Part shown: positions 23,485-30,276 of the stretch, piece by piece | Position numbering within the stretch: position 1 is the stretch's first letter | Layout of the letters: every line of letters begins with the position of its first letter | Origin: a virus | Virus record (IMG/VR): IMGVR_UViG_3300025009_000250 | Coordinates: 1 to 38,368 of that record | DNA: 38,368 bases | Strand: one strand, 5' to 3' | Position numbers and translations under genes: made by a program | Notes under the pieces: generated by a model | What the model saw: only the letters and a program-made list of their open reading frames with translations | The model's database searches: none | What the model was told of the DNA's origin: nothing

Positions 23485-23519
23485 ACAATCTATTATAACC
23501 AATCAGTAAAGGGTGTCAA
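23446..23519 (-). promoter_or_regulatory. Consensus promoter with long inverted repeat
   Basis: TTGACA (complement of 23514-23519), a 16-bp spacer, then TATAAT (complement of 23492-23497), both matching the sigma-70 consensus fully. A perfect 13-bp inverted repeat places one arm (23499-23511) in the spacer and the other (23446-23458) inside the HNH coding region. This is the layout expected for an operator bound by a dimer or for autoregulation. A nuclease recognition site is an alternative. Confidence 0.65.
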
Positions 23520-23530
23520 TGCCCTTTCCT

Positions 23531-23740
23531 TTACAGTTTAATTTTCCCGCAAAATAATTCACATAAACAACGAGGGCAAATTGTGAGGGTGCTTTGTGTT
23601 TTGATTGAGAGATAAAACGACAAAATATATTCATCGGGCTTTATCCAAGTTTCAGAAAACGCTCTAATCATTAAACAAATTTCACAAATTTCTAAAACAA
23701 CATTGTCATCGTAAATTTCATAAAGGTCAAATTCTTTCAA
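23531..23740 (-). CDS. Small acidic protein with cysteine pairs, TTG start
   Basis: 69 residues (MKEFDLYEIYDDNVVLEICE...). Start is TTG 23740, chosen because AAGGAGGTGA, a near-perfect Shine-Dalgarno, ends about five bases before it and no ATG exists. Cysteines at CEICL and CPRCLCELFC could bind zinc. One of few genes here with a classical ribosome-binding site. Function unknown. Confidence 0.55.
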   Translation of the reverse strand: MKEFDLYEIYDDNVVLEICEICLMIRAFSETWIKPDEYILSFYLSIKTQSTLTICPRCLCELFCGKIKL

Positions 23741-23752
23741 AGTTCACCTCCT

Positions 23753-24166
23753 TCAAAGTGGCCACAATTCCATCCAAATAATCACCTCAACCTTACAGCT
23801 CGGCCAACTCTTGGAAGACTGACAGCTTCGGCAAGTATGATACTCAACGATGATTTTCTTTTTGCTCAAATAAAACTGGCATTGCATTACAGCTCGGCGG
23901 ACATCAAACTCTTGAATATCAAAGGTTTCGGGTTTCGGCAAAAAATAAATCGTAAAGATTTGCTCTTTCTCATTCATTACTCCGGCCGCCGCCACAAGGT
24001 CCTGTTCTTTCATCTGTTCTTTTACAATTTGCGGGAAAACAAGGTTATGGTTTCGGATAAAATCCTCTAATGGCGTTGCATTCACTTTCGGAGCCAGCCA
24101 AAGCATAAGAGCGAAAGCCAAAGCGAGGATAATCCAATACAGATTTTCTTTCAAAAAGTTTCTCAT
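23753..24166 (-). CDS. Secreted or membrane-anchored protein
   Basis: 137 residues. Residues 10-30 (WIILALAFALMLWLAPKVNA) form a signal or membrane segment with a plausible cleavage site after VNA. The exported part is mixed alpha/beta and ends with a cysteine cluster (CRSCQSSKSWPSCKV). AAAGGAG lies 7 bases before the ATG. The gene follows two large stem-loops. It could be a superinfection-exclusion or envelope-interacting protein; no family recognised. Confidence 0.55.
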   Translation of the reverse strand: MRNFLKENLYWIILALAFALMLWLAPKVNATPLEDFIRNHNLVFPQIVKEQMKEQDLVAAAGVMNEKEQIFTIYFLPKPETFDIQEFDVRRAVMQCQFYLSKKKIIVEYHTCRSCQSSKSWPSCKVEVIIWMELWPL

Positions 24167-24194
24167 TTTTTTTCTCCTTTCCTAAAAAAGTATA

Positions 24195-24334
24195 AATAAA
24201 ATACTGATTAGAGGCCATCACAGACAAGTAACCTGCACGACCTCTGTTCAGTATTTTATTTTTTTAAAGAACTATCCGTAATAATTCATTAGATAGAGGA
24301 GGCCATAGACCTATGACACCCTCTATCTAATGAA
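24195..24334 (-). promoter_or_regulatory. Two tandem large stem-loops before a secreted-protein gene
   Basis: Stem-loop A: 24195-24207 pairs with 24248-24260 (13 bp), plus an inner AGAGG/CCTCT. Stem-loop B: 24285-24299 pairs with 24320-24334 (15 bp), and its loop holds a CATAG/CTATG mini-stem. On the minus strand TATAAT (complement of 24345-24350) lies just upstream. After A comes TTTATACTTTTTT, and on the plus strand A is followed by a T7 run. The two loops share GGCCTC/GAGGCC segments. Likely a structured leader or small RNA. Confidence 0.5.
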
Positions 24335-24371
24335 CTATCACTCTATTATATCACAATCCTAATCTCATTTC

Positions 24372-24647
24372 TCATCTTCCAGCTTCTCCTGATATGGATT
24401 CCTTCACTATATGAACCAAAGAATTGGCTTCCGCAAATTTCTTTAACTCAACTTTTATTTGCTTTAGTTCTCCGTCCATTATAGCATCGGTGGTTTTAGT
24501 AGTTTTGGGGATTAGCAACTTCATTCCACCAGTAAAATCAAACGAGTGAAACAAATAGTTATTCTCAGTAAGATTGCCTGAATCAATAGACCTTTTTTCA
24601 CTCGATTCAGAATCTACTTGTGAACCTGCTTTTGTATTGTTTTCCAT
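24372..24647 (-). CDS. Hypothetical protein
   Basis: 91 residues (MENNTKAGSQVDSESSEKRS...). Ser/Asn/Glu-rich flexible start, then a folded region (LFHSFDFTGGMKLLIPKTTK) and a helical end. The ATG is preceded by AAAAAATAT, and the AAGGTCGG motif is 26 bases upstream. It is followed by the tandem stem-loops. Function unknown. Confidence 0.55.
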   Translation of the reverse strand: MENNTKAGSQVDSESSEKRSIDSGNLTENNYLFHSFDFTGGMKLLIPKTTKTTDAIMDGELKQIKVELKKFAEANSLVHIVKESISGEAGR

Positions 24648-24683
24648 ATATTTTTTATTTATCTTATAATTTTCCGACCTTTA

Positions 24684-24911
24684 TCATATCACCCCGCTTA
24701 ATTCTTGGTCATTACTTGCATCAGTTTCGCCAGTGGTGCAAGTAAAACAAAGTCCTGTATCGTTCCCATACCCATATTTCCAAATTGGAAAACTATTACA
24801 AACTTCACAAATATCGTTATTTTTTAACGCATTTTTAAATTCTTCAAGGCTTCTTTTATCCCCTAATTTTTGAGCCTCTTCAGGTGTGATAAATTTTCCA
24901 AAATTATTCAT
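24684..24911 (-). CDS. Small zinc-binding protein
   Basis: 75 residues (MNNFGKFITPEEAQKLGDKR...). CEVCNSFPIWKYG ... CFTC gives a four-cysteine zinc site in the C-terminal half. The N-terminal helix EEAQKLGDKRSLEEFKNALK could be a protein-docking segment. Unknown function. Confidence 0.55.
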   Translation of the reverse strand: MNNFGKFITPEEAQKLGDKRSLEEFKNALKNNDICEVCNSFPIWKYGYGNDTGLCFTCTTGETDASNDQELSGVI

Positions 24912-24932
24912 ATATTTTCTAACTTTTAATTT

Positions 24933-25397
24933 TTAAAATGTCGGGTTATCTTCTAATAATTCGTATTCGTAATTGGGTTTTTCAATCTTGGTTGGAAATT
25001 TAAATTCTTCGGGATTAGGTATCGCAATTTCACACCACGCCGAGATTTTGTCCATATAGTCGCCAAAATCTTTTTTGTCTAAATTGACAGTTGTGGCTGG
25101 CAATTTATATTCTTGTCCTTTGACTGAAATAAATCTCGGAGGCAAGAATTTTCTTTTTGCAATTTCGTGTATATCTTCCGCCAAATTACCTGTTTCATCT
25201 TCAATAAGATTAAGATATGCCCAATAATAAGCATTTTGTTGAAGCGACCTTTTATATTTTTTTTCTTCAATGGTTAAAATGCAATCTTTGTCGGCGAGTT
25301 TATAAGTAAGATAATTTTCAAATTCCTCACGATTTTTAATTACCAATTTCCCCTCTTTGGTTATTTTTACCTGAAATGTTTTTATGAATTTAGACAT
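24933..25397 (-). CDS. NinB-like recombination protein
   Basis: 154 residues from ATG 25397 (MSKFIKTFQVKITKEGK). The motif EEKKYKRSLQQNAYYWAYLN (about 46-65) corresponds to the RSLxQNxxxWA signature of the lambda Orf/NinB family, which assists single-strand annealing and RecA-type loading. A C-terminal helical segment (DYMDKISAWCEIA) fits the family fold. It lies two genes downstream of a NinG-like protein and an Erf-like annealing protein, forming a recombination cassette. Confidence 0.7.
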   Translation of the reverse strand: MSKFIKTFQVKITKEGKLVIKNREEFENYLTYKLADKDCILTIEEKKYKRSLQQNAYYWAYLNLIEDETGNLAEDIHEIAKRKFLPPRFISVKGQEYKLPATTVNLDKKDFGDYMDKISAWCEIAIPNPEEFKFPTKIEKPNYEYELLEDNPTF

Positions 25398-25440
25398 TTG
25401 ATTTTGCAAAATTCCAAATATATCCTTTATGAAAATTACT

Positions 25441-25746
25441 TTATTTTTTTCTTAAAACTTTTCTGATTATTTTCGCCGCTTGTTCTTCGTAATACCCGTT
25501 GCCCGCATTTTTTTCAAAATCTCTCATTTCTTTTCTTGCATCTTTCTCAATTTGTTCCTGATCAGGCAATTCGTCATAATACATACTCTCCATAAAACCT
25601 CGTTCACCCATTGAAACCGGAAATGATAAAACTATTTCATACGGTTTATGGTAATTATCCAGTCTGCCAGTCAATAAGTTTCTTCTTTCGTAAATTTCCG
25701 TTATTTCGCAATCAAGATGTGATAAGTTGTATTTAATTTTTTCCAT
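25441..25746 (-). CDS. Hypothetical protein in recombination cassette
   Basis: 101 residues (MEKIKYNLSHLDCEITEIYE...), a beta-rich start then a charged helical end (QEQIEKDARKEMRDFEKNAG, AAKIIRKVLRKK). Its start overlaps the NinG-like gene by 14 bases. Position suggests a recombination or repair accessory; no family recognised. Confidence 0.5.
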   Translation of the reverse strand: MEKIKYNLSHLDCEITEIYERRNLLTGRLDNYHKPYEIVLSFPVSMGERGFMESMYYDELPDQEQIEKDARKEMRDFEKNAGNGYYEEQAAKIIRKVLRKK

Positions 25747-26092
25747 AAGTTTTTTTAAGATATAACATCATCAGTTTGTCGTCTCGCTTGCAGTAAAAAT
25801 TCGCTTTTAATTTCAATGCGTCAAATTTTTTCTTTCCTAACTTTTCAAACTTCCAATCTCGGTATTCATTCGGATTTTCTTCAAATTTCTGATGGCAATA
25901 ATCCAGTATGTCGCAGTTATCTTCGTCAAATCTCACATTCTCATTTCTCCGACCATAGAAGTGAGAAACTGATAATCCTTTGCCTTCGGAATAAAATCTT
26001 CCGCATTTCTCGCATCGGTATCCTCTTTTTTTACGGAGGGCTTTGCTGAAATAAGCGTCTGTTGGCCTAATGTGGATATTATGCCAAGACAT
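25733..26092 (-). CDS. NinG-like (Rap) HNH nuclease
   Basis: 119 residues from ATG 26092 (MSWHNIHIRPTDAYFSKALR). The pattern YRCEKCGR ... GLSVSHFYGRRNENVRFDED ... CDILDYCHQKFEENPNEY ... EKLGKKKFDAL matches the NinG/Rap family, which cleaves branched recombination intermediates: CxxC zinc site, SHF, RFD and CxxCH. Shorter than lambda NinG. Adjacent NinB-like and Erf-like genes support a role in phage recombination. Confidence 0.75.
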   Translation of the reverse strand: MSWHNIHIRPTDAYFSKALRKKRGYRCEKCGRFYSEGKGLSVSHFYGRRNENVRFDEDNCDILDYCHQKFEENPNEYRDWKFEKLGKKKFDALKLKANFYCKRDDKLMMLYLKKTYGKN

Positions 26093-26161
26093 ATTTTTTA
26101 CCTTTTTTTGTCCACGACCCCACACCTATTCCATCATTTATTTTTCCAAACATTTTATTTT

Positions 26162-26728
26162 TTAAAAAGGATTTCCACTTTTAAAATCTTCCGCATTTTG
26201 CTTGTCGTATTCTATCACCTTTTCGTCTTCTTCTTTGGTGGTCAAACTATATTTTACATTGTCGTTTTTGTGACGGAAGAAATTGGGACAATATGGCTTG
26301 CCTGTTTTAGCCGAGATTGTCCCTTCCAAACCGCAAGCGGAACAGAACGAGCCGGACTTCTCTTTTCCTTTTGAGCCTGTGGCTTTGTTAATTTCGTCCA
26401 CACTAGCCACGCTGTCAATCACGCCGATACCCATAAGAGCCAACGCCCTGCCGACAGCCGATGTTTCCGCGTTTTCCAATGCGGAAGTCTTATTCACCAT
26501 TCCATCTCCGATTGTCGCTTGGGAATATCCGGTAAATTTTCTGCCTTGCAGTCCTTCGGGATAAACTGTCGCCTTAATGATAATGTGATCGCTCTCGGGC
26601 GAAGTTACAAGCTCTGTGCCAATACACCCCTCTCCATATTTCTCATTGAAGAATATAATGCGGTGAGATACTTGCACATATTCCTTGCCCTTAATTAGAA
26701 TTGCTTTATTTTTTAAATTTTTTTCCAT
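26162..26728 (-). CDS. Erf/Rad52-like single-strand annealing protein
   Basis: 188 residues. The core signature ENAETSAVGRALALMGIGV (about 87-105), preceded by the beta-hairpin SQATIGDGMVNKTSAL, is typical of Erf/Rad52-superfamily phage annealing proteins. A C-terminal zinc ribbon (FCSACG ... YCPNFFRHK) is appended, a domain sometimes used to dock partners. The ATG is preceded by AAAAAATAT and a hairpin whose stem ends about nine bases upstream. With NinB- and NinG-like neighbours it provides RecA-independent recombination and concatemer formation. Confidence 0.75.
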   Translation of the reverse strand: MEKNLKNKAILIKGKEYVQVSHRIIFFNEKYGEGCIGTELVTSPESDHIIIKATVYPEGLQGRKFTGYSQATIGDGMVNKTSALENAETSAVGRALALMGIGVIDSVASVDEINKATGSKGKEKSGSFCSACGLEGTISAKTGKPYCPNFFRHKNDNVKYSLTTKEEDEKVIEYDKQNAEDFKSGNPF

Positions 26729-26737
26729 ATATTTTTT

Positions 26738-26771
26738 ATTCGGGGATAGACTAATAATCTTTCCCCCGAAT
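26738..26771 (-). promoter_or_regulatory. Hairpin in the annealing-protein leader
   Basis: ATTCGGGG (26738-26745) pairs with CCCCGAAT (26764-26771) around an 18-base loop that includes a TATCC/GGAAA region. The stem ends nine bases before the ATG at 26728. It could affect ribosome access or mRNA processing. Confidence 0.5.
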
Positions 26772-26790
26772 GTCCTCCTTAACTGATAAT

Positions 26791-26934
26791 CTACTTACTC
26801 ATCACGCTTTCGTCTTTCTCTTTTGTATATTCATAATCAGCTTTTGCCCCCAAGTCTTCTGTGTCTATGGCATCTTTTATTTCCTCCTCGTATTCTTTGT
26901 CTTCTTTTTCTTCTTCTTTTTCGTCTTCATTCAT
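26791..26934 (-). CDS. Small highly acidic protein
   Basis: 47 residues (MNEDEKEEEKEDKEYEEEIK...), about 45 percent Glu and Asp. It runs from ATG 26934 to TAG 26791 and is followed closely by the annealing-protein leader. Acidic DNA-mimic peptides are known among phage anti-defence proteins, but composition is the only support for that idea here. Confidence 0.5.
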   Translation of the reverse strand: MNEDEKEEEKEDKEYEEEIKDAIDTEDLGAKADYEYTKEKDESVMSK

Positions 26935-26938
26935 AAAA

Positions 26939-27112
26939 TTATTTTTTAGCCAATAATTCTCTTAATTTATTCACTTCCCGATTCTGTTGGTCTCTCATTC
27001 CTTGCTCAATTAGCAAATCATTCTCGGAGCGGTTAAGGTTGCGATATTCAGGGTCAATCCAACCTTTTGTATCTCCCCACACAATCCAAGTCATTAGTTT
27101 TGCAACATTCAT
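26939..27112 (-). CDS. Small hypothetical protein
   Basis: 57 residues (MNVAKLMTWIVWGDTKGWID...), with a Trp-rich start and a helical Gln/Asn/Arg-rich end (QGMRDQQNREVNKLRELLAK). It stops 5 bases before the acidic peptide starts. Unknown function. Confidence 0.5.
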   Translation of the reverse strand: MNVAKLMTWIVWGDTKGWIDPEYRNLNRSENDLLIEQGMRDQQNREVNKLRELLAKK

Positions 27113-27116
27113 AAAT

Positions 27117-27269
27117 TTAAAATATGTTAATCATTATTCCTGCAAAAATCAAAATCATTCCTGTTAAAATTACTAACCAAACAAAATCACGATATTTTTT
27201 TAACATTTCTCGTTTTATTATTTCTGCTTCTTCCTTCAAAATCTGCCTTAAACTTCTATATTCTTCCAT
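27117..27269 (-). CDS. Small single-pass membrane protein
   Basis: 50 residues (MEEYRSLRQILKEEAEIIKR...). A charged N-terminal helix is followed by a membrane helix (about 30-49, FVWLVILTGMILIFAGIM). No signal motif. It is one of several tiny membrane proteins in the early block. Function unknown. Confidence 0.5.
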   Translation of the reverse strand: MEEYRSLRQILKEEAEIIKREMLKKYRDFVWLVILTGMILIFAGIMINIF

Positions 27270-27273
27270 AAAT

Positions 27274-27435
27274 TTAAAAACATTTTATCTGAAAATATAA
27301 TTCACAAAAATCGTATGTTGCGATTGACCACACCGCATACATTCCGATAATCGCACCAAGACTGATTAAAACGAATTTTATTTTTTTGTTTCGGCGTTCG
27401 GCGTAAAAAGTTTTTAAGGCGGGGTTTTGTTTCAT
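27274..27435 (-). CDS. Small single-pass membrane protein
   Basis: 53 residues (MKQNPALKTFYAERRNKKIK...). A basic start and one membrane helix (about 21-40, FVLISLGAIIGMYAVWSIA). Neighbouring starts and stops are within 5 bases, so it is co-translated with another membrane peptide. Function unknown. Confidence 0.5.
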   Translation of the reverse strand: MKQNPALKTFYAERRNKKIKFVLISLGAIIGMYAVWSIATYDFCELYFQIKCF

Positions 27436-27439
27436 ATAT

Positions 27440-27619
27440 TTATTTATTCGCTAATTCTTCAACCAAATCCATTATGTCCGAAATTTCAAACACCGCTATA
27501 TAATTTGGCTTCGCAGATAAATCTTTTCGTGCGCCTGTTATGTCGTCTGCTTGCACCGTAGCAATTAGACCTGACAATTTTTTTTCTATTTTTTTAACTA
27601 ATTTTTTTGTGTTAGTCAT
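27440..27619 (-). CDS. Small hypothetical protein
   Basis: 59 residues from ATG 27619 (MTNTKKLVKKIEKKLSGLIA...), preceded by the recurring AAATAT signature; the upstream GTG would overlap the previous gene. A basic amphipathic start and an acidic helical end (IMDLVEELANK). Unknown function. Confidence 0.5.
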   Translation of the reverse strand: MTNTKKLVKKIEKKLSGLIATVQADDITGARKDLSAKPNYIAVFEISDIMDLVEELANK

Positions 27620-27623
27620 ATAT

Positions 27624-27974
27624 TTATTTTCGTCCACATTCAGGGCAATGTTTTAATTGGGCACCAGTTTCACGGCAATAGTGTTTCGTCTTAACCGCTT
27701 TATTTATGGAAGAAAGAAGAAAAGGCAAATAATTTCTGGTTTCTTTTCTGTCCATTTCTTTTACTAATTCCGTTAATTCAGAATAAGGTGTAATAATCTC
27801 TTTCTCCCAATGCTCAACCCTTTCTTTCGGAATAGTTAATGAACCATCAGAATTTTTAACGCAAAGACTGTGCACATATTTTTGCCATCTTGCCCATCTA
27901 TCGTGTTCAAGATTTGCGCCATTCTCAACAAACTCTTTCACTACTTCATCTTTTATTTGTTGTCGTGTTTTCAT
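27624..27974 (-). CDS. RyR-domain-like protein with zinc finger
   Basis: 116 residues. LEHDRWARWQKYVHSLC (about 23-39) and TPYSELTELVKEMDRKETRN (about 62-81) form the His-Trp ... PY-x-L ... K-x-x-DR pattern seen in RyR-type domains. These occur in bacterial and phage proteins, some of which bind nucleotide signals. The C terminus has HYCRETGAQLKHCPECGRK, a short zinc site. Expression is from a consensus promoter with a structured leader. A role in signalling or defence is speculative. Confidence 0.45.
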   Translation of the reverse strand: MKTRQQIKDEVVKEFVENGANLEHDRWARWQKYVHSLCVKNSDGSLTIPKERVEHWEKEIITPYSELTELVKEMDRKETRNYLPFLLSSINKAVKTKHYCRETGAQLKHCPECGRK

Positions 27975-28150
27975 TTGTTTTTTTATTTTATAAATTCCGA
28001 CCTTAATTGAATTACCAGACTTTCCCTCTGCCTTTGCCTATTTAGACTGTGTCTTGGTTCGGCTGTGGGGTTCGGGAGAAGTCCAGTTTTTCAATCTTGA
28101 ATGTATTATATACCCCTGATAATTATTGTCAAACCCTGATGTGTGGATAA
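27975..28150 (-). promoter_or_regulatory. Consensus promoter, DnaA-type box and structured leader
   Basis: A perfect TTATCCACA box (complement of 28142-28150) lies nine bases before TTGACA (complement of 28127-28132), followed by a 16-bp spacer and TATAAT (complement of 28105-28110). The roughly 120-base leader folds into a long stem (28074-28084 with 28017-28026, ten pairs with one bulge) and then carries AAGGTCGG (complement of 27997-28004) 22 bases before the ATG. A strong, regulated early promoter. Confidence 0.7.
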
Positions 28151-28156
28151 CTTTTT

Positions 28157-28300
28157 TTAGTCATTCTTTTTTAAATTGGCTCGCCTTGTCTTCCACGCCT
28201 TTTTCTGAAATTCGCTTCTCTGTTCGTGAGTATATTTTTTCATTCTCACTTCTACGCTTTTTTTGCCCTTTTTTACAAAAAATTCTTTTGTGTAATTCAT
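28157..28300 (-). CDS. Small basic protein
   Basis: 47 residues (MNYTKEFFVKKGKKSVEVRM...), strongly basic (KKAWKTRRANLKK) and helical. It runs from ATG 28300 to TAA 28157. It may bind nucleic acid; no family recognised. It is the last gene before the next promoter. Confidence 0.5.
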   Translation of the reverse strand: MNYTKEFFVKKGKKSVEVRMKKYTHEQRSEFQKKAWKTRRANLKKND

Positions 28301-28316
28301 ATAAAGGTATAATATA

Positions 28317-28481
28317 TTATCCAGCGGATAAGTCAACTCCTTTTTCTTTTAAAATTATCAATATGTCCTCAATGGCAGAATTGTAAATCATTGCTCGTTC
28401 GTTGGTGCCTCTACTTGTTAATCGTTTTTTATTTTCTATTTCTTCAATCAGCTCTTCTAAAATTGTTTTTATTTTTTTCAT
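28317..28481 (-). CDS. Small helical protein
   Basis: 54 residues (MKKIKTILEELIEEIENKKR...), two amphipathic helices. ATG 28481 overlaps the upstream stop (ATGA). The pattern LTSRGTNERAMIYNSAIEDI suggests a folded helical hairpin. Unknown function. Confidence 0.55.
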   Translation of the reverse strand: MKKIKTILEELIEEIENKKRLTSRGTNERAMIYNSAIEDILIILKEKGVDLSAG

Positions 28482-28747
28482 TTTAAAAATTCGCATTCTA
28501 ATAATTTATGTTTTCCGTTTCCAAACTTCCGACATAAGTTCGCCCGAACTTCGTAAATTGAACATTTATAATTTTCGTTCAGAAAACCGCAAGTCAAATT
28601 TTCATCAGTTGCGATAAAAAAATCGTCAAAATCTTTCACTTCGCATTTTCGGGCAAAAGGAAATTTTTTAAAACTTTGGGCTAGTGGGACGGCTCCACAA
28701 CATTCGGCTTTGCATTGTTGGATGTTACAGTTCATTTTTTTAAACAT
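28478..28747 (-). CDS. YkgJ-type cysteine-cluster protein
   Basis: 89 residues. CNIQQCKAECCGAVPLA, then LTCGFLNENYKCSIYEVRAN followed by LCRKFG, give the CxxxCxxxCC ... C ... CSIYExRPxxCRxF pattern of the YkgJ/zinc- or iron-chelating family. These small metal-binding proteins are widespread and of uncertain function. The start overlaps the upstream gene. Confidence 0.75.
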   Translation of the reverse strand: MFKKMNCNIQQCKAECCGAVPLAQSFKKFPFARKCEVKDFDDFFIATDENLTCGFLNENYKCSIYEVRANLCRKFGNGKHKLLECEFLK

Positions 28748-29031
28748 AAATTATAAAATTCTTTTCCCACTTTGTAATACTCATTTTCTTTCTGCCCCTC
28801 TGTTCTAATTAAATGACTTCTGTGTCCTTTTTTCTTTTCAATTATTTTTTTGTCCGCAAAAAATTCTTGGTCTGATTTTAATTTTTTCCATATTCGGATA
28901 TGCTCACTCACGCAATATAATTTGCCTTCCCCGAAAATCTTTGCCGTCTGCGTGTCTGAAATATATCCATACTTATCCAACATCTCAAAAACTTGTTGTC
29001 CTTTCGTTTTTTTATAATTTAAAATTTTCAT
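28732..29031 (-). CDS. Probable winged-helix DNA-binding protein
   Basis: 99 residues (MKILNYKKTKGQQVFEMLDK...). KGQQVFEMLDKYGYISDTQTA then FGEGKLYCVSEHIRIWKKLK reads as helix-turn-helix followed by a basic wing (KKKGHRSHLI). Position between the helicase cassette and the cysteine-cluster gene fits an early regulator. Family assignment is tentative. Confidence 0.45.
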   Translation of the reverse strand: MKILNYKKTKGQQVFEMLDKYGYISDTQTAKIFGEGKLYCVSEHIRIWKKLKSDQEFFADKKIIEKKKGHRSHLIRTEGQKENEYYKVGKEFYNLCLKK

Positions 29032-29045
29032 TTTTTTCGTTAAAT

Positions 29046-29171
29046 TTAATAATTAATCCTAAAAATTTCTTCTTCCAGTAAATCTATTTCTTTTTTAATT
29101 TTGTCTTCTTCCGCTGGAGTTTTGGCTTTGCGAAGTTTTTTTATAAGTTCTTGTTGTTTTTCTCTTAACAT
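29046..29171 (-). CDS. Small coiled-coil peptide
   Basis: 41 residues (MLREKQQELIKKLRKAKTPA...), two charged helices. ATG 29171 lies inside the 3' end of the upstream 53-residue gene (7-base overlap), indicating coupled translation. Unknown function. Confidence 0.5.
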   Translation of the reverse strand: MLREKQQELIKKLRKAKTPAEEDKIKKEIDLLEEEIFRINY

Positions 29172-29326
29172 AAAAATTTTTCGTTAAAGGTTTTATATTG
29201 CTCAATAATACTTTCCGTTGTTTTTTTAATTTCAGGATTTTTAAAATACTTTAATCCGACTTTTATAACATCTAAAAAAAGTATTTTAATTTCTTGATAA
29301 AATTTTAATTTTTCAATGTTATTCAT
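29165..29326 (-). CDS. Small hypothetical protein coupled to helicase
   Basis: 53 residues (MNNIEKLKFYQEIKILFLDV...), helical, ending CysTAA. ATG 29326 overlaps the helicase stop (ATGA), a strong sign of co-translation and perhaps of a helicase-loader or partner role. No family recognised. Confidence 0.55.
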   Translation of the reverse strand: MNNIEKLKFYQEIKILFLDVIKVGLKYFKNPEIKKTTESIIEQYKTFNEKFLC

Positions 29327-30276
29327 ACCGCTTCCTCAAAGGCTTTGTTGGCTTCGGCTTGAACCTGCCTATAACTGCTAAATTCCTCCTCCCTGAAATG
29401 TCCGTCTCTATACACCATTTTAATGTTTCCAGTTTTTCCAAATCGCCTGTTGGCTTGAACGGACACATTGGTATTATTGGTTATTATTATTTCGTTATTT
29501 TCTCTGACGGTTTCTCTCCAAAGAATAACTACTGTATCACTCTCTTGAGCGATTGAGCCGGAACCCTTGAGGTCATCTAAGTCGGGATTTATATCAAGTC
29601 TTGTTTTGCGCAAGTGGCAAAGTAAAACTATAACTATATTCCATTTTACTGCCAATCTTTTTAATTCTCGCATTGTTTGCCCAATTCGCAGATGATGATC
29701 GTCTCCCGATATTGCAACGATAAAATCCAACTGGTCAATGAACACTATTTTTGAGCCGTGCTTTGCGATACTTTCAATTATTTTCATTTCAATCCATTGC
29801 AGATTATAAAGTTTAACACTTCTCGGTGTGTAAAAAATTGGCGGATTTTCACCTCGCTCAATAAATTTGCGGATTAACTCTTTCGCCCCTTCTTCCAATG
29901 GAAACCACACAGGTTTTTCTTCTGGTATTTTATTTGTTAAGTCTATGCAAAAAGAAGTCTTGCCGTGTTTAGTTATTCCAGATATTGTGATAATTTGACC
30001 CAAACGGAAACCTCCAATTATATTATCCAAACCACTCCAACCAGTTGTTATTTTATATTCTTCTTTTTCATTTTTTATTTCTTCCGCCAATTCCAAAGAC
30101 GAAATTATTTCGTCATCTCCTTGATAAGTTTTATATAATTCTTTCAACCTTTCCAAACTTTCGGTTTTTTGCAAACCTTTCTGTGTTTGATGAATTTCCG
30201 CCTCAATGTTTTTGATAAGCAATCCAATATCTTTTATTTCTTCTTCAAAAGGTGTTTTTAAAAAATTAGGTTTCAT
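29323..30276 (-). CDS. DnaB-type replicative helicase/RecA-like ATPase
   Basis: 317 residues. GWSGLDNIIGGFRLGQIITI leads into Walker A GITKHGKTS (100-108). Walker B is IVFIDQLDF (177-185). LLCHLRK (218-224) and GSGSIAQESDTVVIL (238-252) match DnaB/RecA family motifs. Shorter than cellular DnaB: the N-terminal domain is reduced to a short helical region. It overlaps the replication organiser upstream by 4 bases and is therefore its probable partner in opening the phage origin. Confidence 0.8.
   Translation of the reverse strand: MKPNFLKTPFEEEIKDIGLLIKNIEAEIHQTQKGLQKTESLERLKELYKTYQGDDEIISSLELAEEIKNEKEEYKITTGWSGLDNIIGGFRLGQIITISGITKHGKTSFCIDLTNKIPEEKPVWFPLEEGAKELIRKFIERGENPPIFYTPRSVKLYNLQWIEMKIIESIAKHGSKIVFIDQLDFIVAISGDDHHLRIGQTMRELKRLAVKWNIVIVLLCHLRKTRLDINPDLDDLKGSGSIAQESDTVVILWRETVRENNEIIITNNTNVSVQANRRFGKTGNIKMVYRDGHFREEEFSSYRQVQAEANKAFEEAV

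Noticed and set aside
26079-26153. 24-codon minus-strand frame before the NinG-like gene (MFGKINDGIGVGSW...)
   Set aside because: It overlaps the NinG-like start and has no independent support; it may be a chance frame.
28305-28321. Plus-strand GGTATAAT within a near-palindrome
   Set aside because: It lies at the end of a minus-strand gene, has no -35 and no rightward gene follows; probably chance in AT-rich DNA.
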